A stretch of DNA of 64,000 bases from the NCBI RefSeq assembly GCF_019679475.1, contig NZ_JAIEZP010000001.1, forward strand, positions 2,294,001 through 2,358,000, in the 5' to 3' direction. This DNA is from Hyphomonas sediminis (GTDB taxonomy: Bacteria > Pseudomonadota > Alphaproteobacteria > Caulobacterales > Hyphomonadaceae). The position numbers were made by a program, and so were the translations under genes. Below the pieces are notes generated by a model. That model searched no databases. It was not told where the DNA came from and worked only from the letters and a program-made list of their open reading frames with translations. Below are positions 8,514 through 17,188 of the stretch, in pieces; the first letter of the stretch is position 1, and the number at the start of each line of letters is the position of its first letter.

Positions 8514-10175
8514 TCAGTTGGGCCAGTAGACGTATTCCTCGCCCTCGACATAGGCATCGGCCTGTGTGTGGTCGATCTTGATCGGGCTTTCGATTGTATA
8601 CGGATAGAGCGGCGCGCGGGCGTCTTTCCAGTGCGCGTCGATCAGGGCCTGAAGCTCGGCGAGCTTTTCGGGCTGGCTGTCGGCGAGGTTTACCTGTTCT
8701 GTCGGATCCGTATTCAGGTCGAACAGCCAGGACTTTTGCTGGCGGCCATTGACTTGAAGTTTCCATCCGCCAGCGCGCACGACCTTGTAATAGCCGCTCG
8801 ACCAGAAGATTGCGTCGTCCTTGCGTTCGACAGTGCCTGTGCCTGTTGCCAGCGGAAGCAGGTTCTGGCCATCGATCTCGACACCGGCGGGCAGGGCAGC
8901 GCCTGCAGCGGCGGCAAGCGTCGGCATCACGTCGATATGGGCAACGGGCTCATCCACCACTGTGCCGGGCTGGATAACGGCGGGCCATTTGACGAAGAGG
9001 GGCACGCGGATGCCGCCCTCGAACAGGGTGATCTTCCAGCCGCGATAGGGCTGGTTCACTTCCGGAATGCCGATATAACCCGCCCCGCCATTGTCGCTGG
9101 AGAAGACGATGATGGTGTTATCGGCAAGGCCTTCTTCTTCCAGCTTGTCCATGACGCGGCCAACGCTGCGGTCCACCGCGCGCATCATGGCGGCGTAGAC
9201 GCGGGCGCGGTGGGGCTCGATATCGCCCACGGCCTCATAGTCTTCCTTCGTGGCCTGAAGCGGCGTGTGGATGCCCCAATGGGCGAGATAGAGGAAGAAG
9301 GGCTGGTTCTTGTTGGCGTCGATCACCTTCAGGGCTTCGTCGGTCCAGTAGTCGGTGAGGTAGCCGCCCGGTTCGAACCAGTCGCTGTCATTATAGCTTG
9401 CGGCGAATTGCATCCGTGCCCAGAGGAACTTGTCGATGGGGTCGAAGTCCAGCCGTGCTTCCACGCCGCGGGGATCGCCCGCGGGCAGGTAAAGCGCGCT
9501 GGCCATGTCGAGGCTTTCGTCAAAGCCCTGATCGTTCGGGCGGAAGGGCGCTTCGTTGCCAAGGTGCCATTTTCCGATATGGACGGTGTGATAGCCGCGT
9601 TCCTTCAGCACTTCGGCAATGGTCACCTCTTCGCCCGGCAGGCCTTGCTCCGCGAAGGGGGGCATCAGCTTTTCGTTTTCCTTCACTTGCTCGGTCGGCG
9701 GCAGGCCTGTGCGCATCTCGTTGGCAAACATGGGCACGATGCGGGACATGCCCGGCGGCGTGGGCGTGTATTCAAAGCCCGTGCGTGTGGGATAGCGCCC
9801 GGTCATCAGCATGGCGCGGGAGGGGGCGCAGGTGCCGGTGCCGGAATAGGCGGTGCTGAACAGTGCGCCTTGCGCGGCCAGCCGGTCGATATTCGGTGTC
9901 TTCACCCGGCCACCGGCCATGCCGCCGCCCAAGGTGGAGATGTCATTCATGCCCAGATCGTCGGCCAGAATGAAGATGATGTTCGGCGGACGCTCGGACG
10001 GCGCGAGCGCTGCCGCTGCCGGGCCTTGCATCCATTCGACAGGACGGTTGGGCGCCACATCCACACGGCCCGTATGGGTGACCATGTAGAGGATGATTTC
10101 CTTGCGATTGAAGAAAGCAAGCGCGCCGAGAATAAGGATGGCCGCGACGAGGCCAAGCAGGATCTTACGGAACAT
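8514..10175 (-). CDS. Formylglycine-type sulfatase, N-terminally anchored
   Basis: This 553-residue alkaline-phosphatase-superfamily sulfatase hydrolyses a sulfate ester. The metal-binding Asp pair is in FILADDLGMND (residues 72-73), and the modification motif is CAPSR at 116-120 followed by MLMTGRYPTRTG, so the active cysteine can be converted to formylglycine. HIGKWHLG and FSSDNGG are also present. A single hydrophobic helix at residues 5-22 without a clear cleavage site suggests an inner-membrane anchor with the enzyme in the periplasm. It is the second gene of a pair, 5 bases after the sulfatase at 10181-11947, and converges on the FGE gene with a 3-base gap. The natural substrate cannot be read from the sequence. 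Confidence 0.92.
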   Translation of the reverse strand: MFRKILLGLVAAILILGALAFFNRKEIILYMVTHTGRVDVAPNRPVEWMQGPAAAALAPSERPPNIIFILADDLGMNDISTLGGGMAGGRVKTPNIDRLAAQGALFSTAYSGTGTCAPSRAMLMTGRYPTRTGFEYTPTPPGMSRIVPMFANEMRTGLPPTEQVKENEKLMPPFAEQGLPGEEVTIAEVLKERGYHTVHIGKWHLGNEAPFRPNDQGFDESLDMASALYLPAGDPRGVEARLDFDPIDKFLWARMQFAASYNDSDWFEPGGYLTDYWTDEALKVIDANKNQPFFLYLAHWGIHTPLQATKEDYEAVGDIEPHRARVYAAMMRAVDRSVGRVMDKLEEEGLADNTIIVFSSDNGGAGYIGIPEVNQPYRGWKITLFEGGIRVPLFVKWPAVIQPGTVVDEPVAHIDVMPTLAAAAGAALPAGVEIDGQNLLPLATGTGTVERKDDAIFWSSGYYKVVRAGGWKLQVNGRQQKSWLFDLNTDPTEQVNLADSQPEKLAELQALIDAHWKDARAPLYPYTIESPIKIDHTQADAYVEGEEYVYWPN

Positions 10176-10180
10176 GATGT

Positions 10181-11947
10181 TTATGCCTTCTTTTTCAGGC
10201 CACGGCGGATATTTAGCCCGAACCAGATCAGGCCGCCCAGCAGGATGATGCCGCCGATGGCGAGCGCAATCATCTTCGGCATGGCCCGCTTCAGCACGGC
10301 GGCGGTCATGTTCTTCTGGACCTGCGAGACCGAGTTGTAACCGGCGGGTACTTCCAGCACGCCGACACGGGCGGCGTAAGCGGCATAGTCTGCCTGAAGC
10401 TGCGAGAAGATTTCCGGATGGGCGGCGGCCATGTCTGCCGTTTCGCCGGGATCGTTATCGAGATTGAACAGGCGCCATTGGCCATCGCCCCAGGGCTGGA
10501 GATTGCGGACGATTTTCCACGGGCCTTTGTAGAGCGCGGAGTTGCCGGAGACTTCGATGCCGACCGCGTCATTCTTCGAATAGGCGCCGGTCGCCGCGCC
10601 GGAGAGGACTGGCACCAGGCTGCGCCCATCAATGGAAACGCTGCCTTCGGGCGCAGGGCCGGCTTCGGCCATTTCCAGCAGGGTGGGTGTAATGTCGGTC
10701 ACCATCGCGAAACTGTCGACGCGGCCACTGGCGATGCCGGGGCCAGACATGATGAGCGGCACGCGCAGGCCGCCCTCGGACACATAGAACTTGAACAGAT
10801 AGCTGGGCGAAGATGCGGCGCTGGCAAATTCCGGCCCGATGAAGCCGTAGCTGCCTTTCTCGCCGATGCCCTCAATGCCGATATGGTAGCCATTGGATTC
10901 CAGCCAGGCAGCAAAGCGCGGGTCTTCCGCCGAGGAGGGCTCCGGGCCATTGTCCGACGTGATGACGAAGACGGTGTTCTCGAACTCACCGGTTTCCTTC
11001 AGCCGCTCAACCAGGCGGCCGATATGGAAATCCATCGCCTCCAGCATACCGGCATTTACGGCCATGCGCGCAGCAAACAGTTTTTGCTGGTCTTCAGGCA
11101 AGTCTTCCCATTTGCGCAGGTTTGGATGGAGCGCGGGCTTTGTGGCGCCTTGCGGAACAAGGCCGATTTCCTGCGCGCGCTGCCAGCGGCGCGTCTGCAA
11201 CGCTTCCCATCCATCCTTATACGTATCGAGATAGTTTGAGGTGAATTCGGGCGGTGCCTGCACAGGAATGTGCACGGCCTGGAATCCCATATAGGCGAGG
11301 AAAGGCGCGTCGCCGGGCGTCTGGTCCATATATTCCATCATCTTGTCGACGATGAAGGTGGAGGAATAGAAGTCCGCTGGCAGGGCGGCGGGCTTGCCAT
11401 CCTCATACCACGGCGCATCCGCATAATAGGGCATGTAGGACTTGTCTTCCCAGTTATCCGCGCCTGAAGCATCCAGCGCGAAAGACCGGTCGAAACCGTG
11501 TGCATCCGGACCATGGCCGTCGCCGCTGCCGAGGTGCCATTTGCCGGTCATCAGCGTGCGATAGCCGAGCGGCTTCAGGCGGGCGGCGAGGGTGGTGACG
11601 CCGGGTTCGAGGTTCATCGTATAGCCGGGCTTGCCCACATGTTCCGGCGGGAGGACTTCCGGAATGGTGGAGATGCCGGTGCGGTGATTGTCGATGCCTG
11701 TGAGCAGCATGGCGCGCGAGGGCGAACAGAGTGGGGAGGAGCGATACTGCGTGAACATCGCGCCGGAATTGGCCAGCGCGTCGATATTGGGCGTGGCCGC
11801 TTCGCCGCCATAGATGCCCAGATCCATCAACGCGGCATCGTCGATCACCATGACGATGAAGTTCGGCTTGTCCGGGGATGCCTGCGCGCCTGCCGGCGCA
11901 GAGACGGCAGCAAAAACGGCAACGGCGGCAAGAAGCATTCGCTTCAT
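10181..11947 (-). CDS. Formylglycine-type sulfatase with signal peptide and C-terminal membrane anchor
   Basis: This 588-residue sulfatase has a cleavable-looking signal peptide (residues 1-22, ending APAGAQA), the Asp pair in MVIDDAALMD (36-37), the formylglycine motif CSPSR at 74-78, the TGKWHLG segment and ITSDNGPEPSS. The C-terminus adds a hydrophobic helix (IALAIGGIILLGGLIWFG) followed by RRGLKKKA, which predicts a type I membrane topology facing the periplasm. The reading frame stays open for 1.6 kb further upstream through the divergent alkyl sulfatase, but the ATG at 11947 with GGGAGGGAT upstream and the signal peptide fixes the start. It is the first gene of the sulfatase pair. Confidence 0.92.
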   Translation of the reverse strand: MKRMLLAAVAVFAAVSAPAGAQASPDKPNFIVMVIDDAALMDLGIYGGEAATPNIDALANSGAMFTQYRSSPLCSPSRAMLLTGIDNHRTGISTIPEVLPPEHVGKPGYTMNLEPGVTTLAARLKPLGYRTLMTGKWHLGSGDGHGPDAHGFDRSFALDASGADNWEDKSYMPYYADAPWYEDGKPAALPADFYSSTFIVDKMMEYMDQTPGDAPFLAYMGFQAVHIPVQAPPEFTSNYLDTYKDGWEALQTRRWQRAQEIGLVPQGATKPALHPNLRKWEDLPEDQQKLFAARMAVNAGMLEAMDFHIGRLVERLKETGEFENTVFVITSDNGPEPSSAEDPRFAAWLESNGYHIGIEGIGEKGSYGFIGPEFASAASSPSYLFKFYVSEGGLRVPLIMSGPGIASGRVDSFAMVTDITPTLLEMAEAGPAPEGSVSIDGRSLVPVLSGAATGAYSKNDAVGIEVSGNSALYKGPWKIVRNLQPWGDGQWRLFNLDNDPGETADMAAAHPEIFSQLQADYAAYAARVGVLEVPAGYNSVSQVQKNMTAAVLKRAMPKMIALAIGGIILLGGLIWFGLNIRRGLKKKA

Positions 11948-12136
11948 GATGTATCCCTCCCTTATTTTATCATTGCCGCCATCAGACATTATGACACGAT
12001 CCGCGTCAATTGATTCCTGCGTTTCGATATTCAGGGTGATGGCGTGGGGGCAGCCTTGGCAATTCGCCTGTGGGGCGATAGCAGTTTCAACACACAGCGT
12101 GCCAATAGGCGCGCGAAGCTTATGGAGAGGATACTC

Positions 12137-14089
12137 ATGCGCCGTTACCTGCTTGCGAGCGTTGCAGCCCTGATGCTGCCCGCCACCCTGGCTGCAGCCG
12201 AGCCCACCAAGGCGACCAAGGCGACGATCGAGGCCAATAAAGCCTTTGCCGCGGGCCTGCCCTGGGAAGATACGAGTGAAGCGGAACTGGCGGCGCGCGG
12301 CTTCATCGCGACGCGCGAAGATCCCATCATCACCGGCAAGGACGGGCAGGAGGTGTTCGACCTCAACGCCTATGACTTCACCGACGGCCCGGCGGCCGAC
12401 ACCATGAACCCGAGCCTCTGGCGCCATCTGGGCCTGCTGAAGAAGCATGGCCTGTTCGAGGTAACACCGGGCATCTGGCAGGTGCGCGGGTTCGACATTT
12501 CGGTGATGAGCATCATCGAAGGCGAGACAGGCTATATCATCGTTGATCCGTTGACGGTTACCGAAGCCTCGGCTGCCGCGATGGAGCTGGTGAAACAGCA
12601 GCTGGGCGACAAGCCGATCCATGCGGTGATCTACACGCACAGCCATGGCGACCATTTCGGCGGCGTGAAAGGCATTGTCGACGTGGCCGATGTGGAGGCC
12701 GGCAAGGTGCAGATCATCGCGCCAGATGGCTTTATGGAGCATGCCGTCAGCGAAAACCTGATTGCCGGCCCGGCGATGAGCCGGCGTGCGAACTTCCAGT
12801 TCGGATCGCGGCTTGAGCCGGGGCCGGCCGGGCAGGGCGGCGCGGGCATCGGCACCGGCATTCCGCGCGGCACGATCAGCCTCATACCGCCGACGCGCTC
12901 CATCATGCAGACCGGCGAAACGATGGTAATCGATGGTATCGAGTTTGAATTCCAGCTTACGCCGGGCACCGAGGCGCCAGCGGAAATGAACTTCTACCTG
13001 CCTCAGCTGCGTGCGCTCTGCCTTGCAGAGAATGCTAATGCGACGATGCACAATGTGCTGCCACCGCGGGGTTCGCTGGTGCGCGACGCAAAGGCCTGGG
13101 CGGATTACCTTACCGAGGCGATTGCACTGTATTCGGACAAGACAGACGTGATGTTTGTTTCCCATGGCTGGCCGCGCTGGGGCCAGGATGAGATCACCGA
13201 TTTTATGTCGCATCACCGCGATGCCTACAAATACCTGCACGATCAGACCGTCCGCCTGATGAACAAGGGCTACACGGCCAGCGAGATTGCTGAAGTGATC
13301 GCGCTGCCCGATGCGCTGGCGTCCAAATGGTACAATCGCGGCTATTACGGAACGATGTCCCACAACTCGAAGGCGGTCTATCAGCGTTATCTCGGCTGGT
13401 ATGATGGCAATCCGGCAAACCTCAACGCATGGCCGCCGGAAGAGGCCGGCAAGCGCTATGTCGCGGCGATGGGCGGCGCGAAGAAAGCGCTGAAGGTTGC
13501 CCAGAAAGCCTATGACGGCGGCGACTATCGCTGGGCGGCGCAGGTAGCGAGCCACATCGTGTTCACGGACGATACCAACACCAAGGCACGCGAACTACTG
13601 GCCAGGGCGTTCGAGCAGATGGGCTACCAGGCCGAAGGCTCTCTGTGGCGGAACATGTATCTGACCGGCGCCGCAGAAGCCCGCGAGGCTCCGAACGATC
13701 GTCAGATCACCACCGTTTCGCCCGACATGATCGGAGCCATCACCACGCCTCAGGTGTTTGATATGCTGGCGATCCGGCTGGACCCCGCCAAGGCGGAAGG
13801 GGTCAGCGCATCGGTCGCGTTTGTGTTCCCGGAACGGGGCGAGACGCGCCGTGTTTCCGTGCGCAACTCCGTGCTGGTGCATGAAGAGGGCCTTCCCGGC
13901 CCGGTGGACGCGACGGTGACCATTCCGCGCCCGGCCTTCCTGGCAATGCTGTTTGCCGGGCAGACGCCGGCGGCGCTGCGTGAGGCGGGCATCATGAAGG
14001 TGGAGGGCGATGAGGCTGCTACCGGCGCGCTCATGTCAGTCTTTGACGGGGCCGACACAGGCCCGCCCTTCGAGATCGTCACCCCCTGA
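12137..14089 (+). CDS. Alkyl sulfatase, metallo-beta-lactamase type (SdsA1-like)
   Basis: This 650-residue secreted enzyme hydrolyses linear alkyl sulfates such as dodecyl sulfate by a zinc-dependent mechanism unrelated to formylglycine sulfatases. A signal peptide (residues 1-20, ending LAAA) is followed by the metallo-beta-lactamase domain with THSHGDHFGG (His168, His170, Asp172, His173, within one residue of the SdsA1 numbering) and the second-zinc segment CLAENANATMHN. A helical dimerisation domain follows (RYLGWYDGNPANLN), then a C-terminal SCP2-like domain. Length matches SdsA1. The ATG at 12137 is chosen because GGAGAGG lies six bases upstream and the signal peptide begins there. It diverges from the two CxPSR sulfatases. 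Confidence 0.92.
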   Translation: MRRYLLASVAALMLPATLAAAEPTKATKATIEANKAFAAGLPWEDTSEAELAARGFIATREDPIITGKDGQEVFDLNAYDFTDGPAADTMNPSLWRHLGLLKKHGLFEVTPGIWQVRGFDISVMSIIEGETGYIIVDPLTVTEASAAAMELVKQQLGDKPIHAVIYTHSHGDHFGGVKGIVDVADVEAGKVQIIAPDGFMEHAVSENLIAGPAMSRRANFQFGSRLEPGPAGQGGAGIGTGIPRGTISLIPPTRSIMQTGETMVIDGIEFEFQLTPGTEAPAEMNFYLPQLRALCLAENANATMHNVLPPRGSLVRDAKAWADYLTEAIALYSDKTDVMFVSHGWPRWGQDEITDFMSHHRDAYKYLHDQTVRLMNKGYTASEIAEVIALPDALASKWYNRGYYGTMSHNSKAVYQRYLGWYDGNPANLNAWPPEEAGKRYVAAMGGAKKALKVAQKAYDGGDYRWAAQVASHIVFTDDTNTKARELLARAFEQMGYQAEGSLWRNMYLTGAAEAREAPNDRQITTVSPDMIGAITTPQVFDMLAIRLDPAKAEGVSASVAFVFPERGETRRVSVRNSVLVHEEGLPGPVDATVTIPRPAFLAMLFAGQTPAALREAGIMKVEGDEAATGALMSVFDGADTGPPFEIVTP

Positions 14090-14095
14090 AACGCG

Positions 14096-14122
14096 AAAGG
14101 CCGGGCACAAAGCCCGGCCTTT
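14096..14122. terminator. Bidirectional Rho-independent terminator
   Basis: An 11-bp stem, AAAGGCCGGGC (14096-14106) and GCCCGGCCTTT (14112-14122), surrounds a 5-base loop and has T runs in both directions. It lies between the convergent alkyl sulfatase and the small periplasmic protein gene and can serve both. Confidence 0.85.
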
Positions 14123-14148
14123 TGATTTGTGGGGATATGAATGCTGGC

Positions 14149-14529
14149 TTACTTCGCTGCGCAGCGCGTGTTGTAGGCCGTCACGTCGTCATTGAACCGG
14201 GTCACGGAGGACTGCAGCGCGAGTTCGCGGCTTGCGAGCAGCTTTTTGGCATCCTCATAGGTCGCCTTGGTGGCGTCCGCCGTAGCGGCGTGGCCGGCAG
14301 AGGCGCGGCGCATCACTTCGGCGTCGTCCCAGGCTTCGCCCGTGGACTCGACCGTTTCGGCAGCTTCGTCTCGGGTCTGTTTCAGCTTGGCGATCTCGGC
14401 CTGCAGGGGGCCAAGTTTTGCGGCCATCGCCTTGCACGCTTTCACGTCGGCGCTGCCATTGGCCTGCGCGGTTGCAACCGGGACAGCGGCCAGCAGGGCG
14501 GCAAGCATCAGGGGGCGCAAGATGGTCAT
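14149..14529 (-). CDS. Small periplasmic helical protein of unknown function
   Basis: This 126-residue protein has a clear signal peptide (MTILRPLMLAALLAAVPVAT, cut near AQA). The mature part is almost entirely helical and rich in Ala, Lys and Glu, for example KLGPLQAEIAKLKQTRDEA, as expected for a coiled coil. Two cysteines near the ends of the mature protein (KACKA and the final RCAAK) could form a disulfide. GAGGGAGAG precedes the ATG at 14529. No family was recognised. Confidence 0.7.
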   Translation of the reverse strand: MTILRPLMLAALLAAVPVATAQANGSADVKACKAMAAKLGPLQAEIAKLKQTRDEAAETVESTGEAWDDAEVMRRASAGHAATADATKATYEDAKKLLASRELALQSSVTRFNDDVTAYNTRCAAK

Positions 14530-14612
14530 GGGACTCTCCCTCTCTCTGCCTTCAAGTATCAGGCACGGCGATGAAGCCAGCCTGAACGGCTTTGCCGCCT
14601 CTCTGCCGCATT

Positions 14613-15635
14613 TCAGCTTTGGTTTTGCTCCATCCGGACACGCCCGTTGGTCACCTCGTCGATGATGCGGAACACGGCGTTGAAGTCGTTCAGAAGCTCG
14701 CGCACCCGGTCTGCGCTGTCGAGCGGCTTGAACATGCTGCCCGGTTCAAAAAGGTTGCCGCCTTGCAGGGTGATCAGGAGTTCGCCGCCATCGAAGCAGG
14801 CTTTCAGGTTTCCGCCCTTGAAGGTCGTCTCAAGGTCCACGAATTGTTGCATCAGGTCTGGCGTCAGCAGATACCTGCTTTCGACCTGATCTGTCGTATA
14901 GACCTCAAAGATCTTTTCGAACACGGGGTCTTCCAGTCCGGCGCGCTGCATGCCTTTCTGGCCGCTGCCCAAACGATTGAAGAAACCGGCATCGCGCGTA
15001 ATCAGCGTGCGGCCATAGAAGGTCTTGTGAAAATCCAGTCGAAGGCACTGGCCCTTGAATACGGTGACCCATGTCGTCCGTGTCCGGCCTTTCGAGTCAG
15101 TCGTGGTCCGTTTTTCTTCAAGGTGTGCCTCGAATAGCTGGAAGTTCACCTCCCGGCGTACGCCCGTGATCAGGTCTTCATATTTCGACCGGTCCCAACC
15201 GGGCACAAGGCCGAGCGCCTTGTGTTGATAGATGGTGTCGACCGTACCTGGCTCGATCGTGAAGTCGATGCCGAGTTCTTCGGCGATGGGCACAACGATC
15301 AATCCTTTGGCTTCCTTGGCGAGCTTGCTAACGCCCTGCTCGCCAAAAGCGAAAACCATCAGCGCGATCATCACGCCAATGACGGGCACCCATATGGCCT
15401 GAGTTACAATGCCGCCGGCGACACCTGCCGCCAGAATAGCGCCCGAAATCCACCGGCTTTGGATTGCGCGCTTGGTTGCGGCGATCCGGTCTGCTTCACG
15501 CGCCTGCAGGGAGGGGCGAATGCGCTCCTCGAATATCTGGTCGAAGCCTTGAAACTCTTTGGGCAGTCCCGATAGCGCTTCGCGGATTGCGAGCGTCGCC
15601 GGTGAAGGTTGCGCGCTTGCGGTGTCGTCCGTCAT
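14613..15635 (-). CDS. DUF3137 membrane protein
   Basis: This 340-residue protein matches the DUF3137 pattern: a soluble N-terminal helix region, one hydrophobic hairpin (ISGAILAAGVAGG to VIGVMIALMVFAFG) at about residues 48-80, then a long soluble part containing KYEDLITGV, FQLFEAHLEEKR and VFKGQCLRLDF. The family has no established function. The frame is open up to 15707, but the ATG at 15635 starts the conserved part and is preferred. It is on the same strand as the GNAT gene, 82 bases downstream of it. Confidence 0.75.
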   Translation of the reverse strand: MTDDTASAQPSPATLAIREALSGLPKEFQGFDQIFEERIRPSLQAREADRIAATKRAIQSRWISGAILAAGVAGGIVTQAIWVPVIGVMIALMVFAFGEQGVSKLAKEAKGLIVVPIAEELGIDFTIEPGTVDTIYQHKALGLVPGWDRSKYEDLITGVRREVNFQLFEAHLEEKRTTTDSKGRTRTTWVTVFKGQCLRLDFHKTFYGRTLITRDAGFFNRLGSGQKGMQRAGLEDPVFEKIFEVYTTDQVESRYLLTPDLMQQFVDLETTFKGGNLKACFDGGELLITLQGGNLFEPGSMFKPLDSADRVRELLNDFNAVFRIIDEVTNGRVRMEQNQS

Positions 15636-15717
15636 TCCAGTCTTCCCGATATTCTTGCGTCCAGCCGCCAGCTTAGGGCGAGTTGTCGGGCGCCGGAAGG
15701 GCCCCATTCAGGGGGTA

Positions 15718-16254
15718 TCAGAGGGGCAATCTCATCAGAAATTCAAGGTCTTCGTGCCGGCCGACCGGGAAAATGAATTCGCCAGCCTTTTCCCAGCCAT
15801 AGCGGGCATAAAGCTTCTGCGCGCCGAAGTTTTCAGAATAGACGCTGAGATAAATTTCCGGTGCGCCCTTTGCCCGCGCCCAGGCAAGCGCTTCATCGAC
15901 GAACCGGGTTCCCAGCCCACGCCCCTGTAGCGCCATATCGACATATAACCGTTTCAGCTCGGCCGCGCCGGGCGCAGCATTCTCTGCGGGTAGTGTCAGA
16001 GGACTGCAGACCATATAGGCAGCCAGCGTTCCATCTTCGGCTTCAGCCACACGAATGAATATTTCCGGGTCGGCGAGCCATTGACGATAGACTGCCTCGC
16101 CGTGGGACGTCTCCAGGAAGGAGGCCAGATCTTCGGGATGATAGAGCGTGCCGAATTTATCCATAAAGGTCTTGCGAGACAGGGCGGCGAGTGCCGCGAC
16201 ATCTCCGGGCACGGCATCGCGGACGGCAACGGCAGGCGCAACTTCAAGCGGCAT
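15718..16254 (-). CDS. GNAT-family N-acetyltransferase
   Basis: This 178-residue protein shows the GNAT acetyl-CoA site: ELKRLYVDMALQGRGLGTRF, where RxxGxG/A (LQGRGLGT) binds the pyrophosphate of CoA, followed by YLSVYSENFGAQKLYARYGW, the typical motif B. Its start overlaps the end of the upstream aldo/keto reductase gene by 11 bases, so the two are translationally coupled. The acceptor substrate cannot be assigned. Confidence 0.85.
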   Translation of the reverse strand: MPLEVAPAVAVRDAVPGDVAALAALSRKTFMDKFGTLYHPEDLASFLETSHGEAVYRQWLADPEIFIRVAEAEDGTLAAYMVCSPLTLPAENAAPGAAELKRLYVDMALQGRGLGTRFVDEALAWARAKGAPEIYLSVYSENFGAQKLYARYGWEKAGEFIFPVGRHEDLEFLMRLPL

Positions 16255-17185
16255 CGAGTGCCTGCATGTCTTCAGCGGAAAGTTTCACGTTCGCCGCGGG
16301 CATGATCTCCTGCAGCTGGGCCACCGAAGTGGCGCTGGCGATCGGCGCCGTGATCGACGGCTTCGCCATGAGCCAGGCAAGGGCAACTTGCGCCAATGAC
16401 GCATTGTGGCGGGCGGCAACGCCGTCCATCGCGGCCAGAAGCGCCGGGCCGCGCCCGGTGAGCAGCGCCTTCATCTGCCCGCCACGCATGCTTTTCTTCA
16501 GGTCTGCTTCGGTGCGGTACTTCCCCGTGAGGAATCCGCTGGCAAGCGAGAAATAAGGGATCACGCCGAGCCCTTCACGCGCACACACTTCCTCAAGCGC
16601 GCCTTCATACTGCTCGCGCACAAGCAGGTTGTAATGCGGCTGGAGCACTTCATACCGCGCGCGTTCGCCACCTGCCGCGCGCAGGGCTGAGTCCAGGCCG
16701 GGGGCGTCATAGTTAGAGCCACCGCAAGCGCGGATCTTGCCCGCTTTGATCAGGCGGTAATGCCCTTCCAGCGTTTCCTCAATCGGGGTTTCCGCATCGG
16801 GGAAGTGGGAGAAATAGAGATCGATATGGTCCGTCTTCAGACGATTCAGAGACGCTTCGCAGGCCTCGACGATATAGTCTGCCTTCAGGCCCTTGCCGCC
16901 TTCGCCCATGTCGGAGCCGGCCTTGGTGATCAGCAGCGTCTTCTCGCGCCGCCCGCCGCCAGTGGCAAACCAGTTGCCGATCACGGTTTCAGATTCGCCG
17001 CCTTGATGGCCCGGCATCCAGCGGGAATAGACGTTGGCGGTGTCGACCGCATTGAAGCCTGCGTCCACGAAGGCGTCGAGAATGGTGTGAGAGGTAGCCT
17101 CATCCGCCGTCCACCCGAAGACGTTTCCGCCCAGCACGAGCGGCGCTGTTTTCAGGCCGGATTTTCCAAGATCGCGCATTTCCAT
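16244..17185 (-). CDS. Aldo/keto reductase
   Basis: This 313-residue NADPH-dependent oxidoreductase of the AKR superfamily has the catalytic tetrad in the usual places: Asp and Tyr in FNAVDTANVYS, Lys in LLITKAG, His in LYFSHFPD. GGSNYDAPG and the late SVAQLQEIMPA segment match the cofactor-binding C-terminal half. Substrates are probably small aldehydes or ketones. It sits 3 bases after the isoaspartyl peptidase gene in the valS-led run. Confidence 0.9.
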   Translation of the reverse strand: MEMRDLGKSGLKTAPLVLGGNVFGWTADEATSHTILDAFVDAGFNAVDTANVYSRWMPGHQGGESETVIGNWFATGGGRREKTLLITKAGSDMGEGGKGLKADYIVEACEASLNRLKTDHIDLYFSHFPDAETPIEETLEGHYRLIKAGKIRACGGSNYDAPGLDSALRAAGGERARYEVLQPHYNLLVREQYEGALEEVCAREGLGVIPYFSLASGFLTGKYRTEADLKKSMRGGQMKALLTGRGPALLAAMDGVAARHNASLAQVALAWLMAKPSITAPIASATSVAQLQEIMPAANVKLSAEDMQALDAA

Positions 17186-17188
17186 CGC

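Noticed and set aside
8568-10340. 590-codon open frame opposite the sulfatase gene
   Set aside because: It mirrors the real sulfatase codons and shows no domain or ribosome site.
11948-13555. Upstream extension of the second sulfatase through the divergent alkyl sulfatase
   Set aside because: The signal peptide and ribosome site at 11947 define the start; the extension is antisense to a well-supported enzyme.
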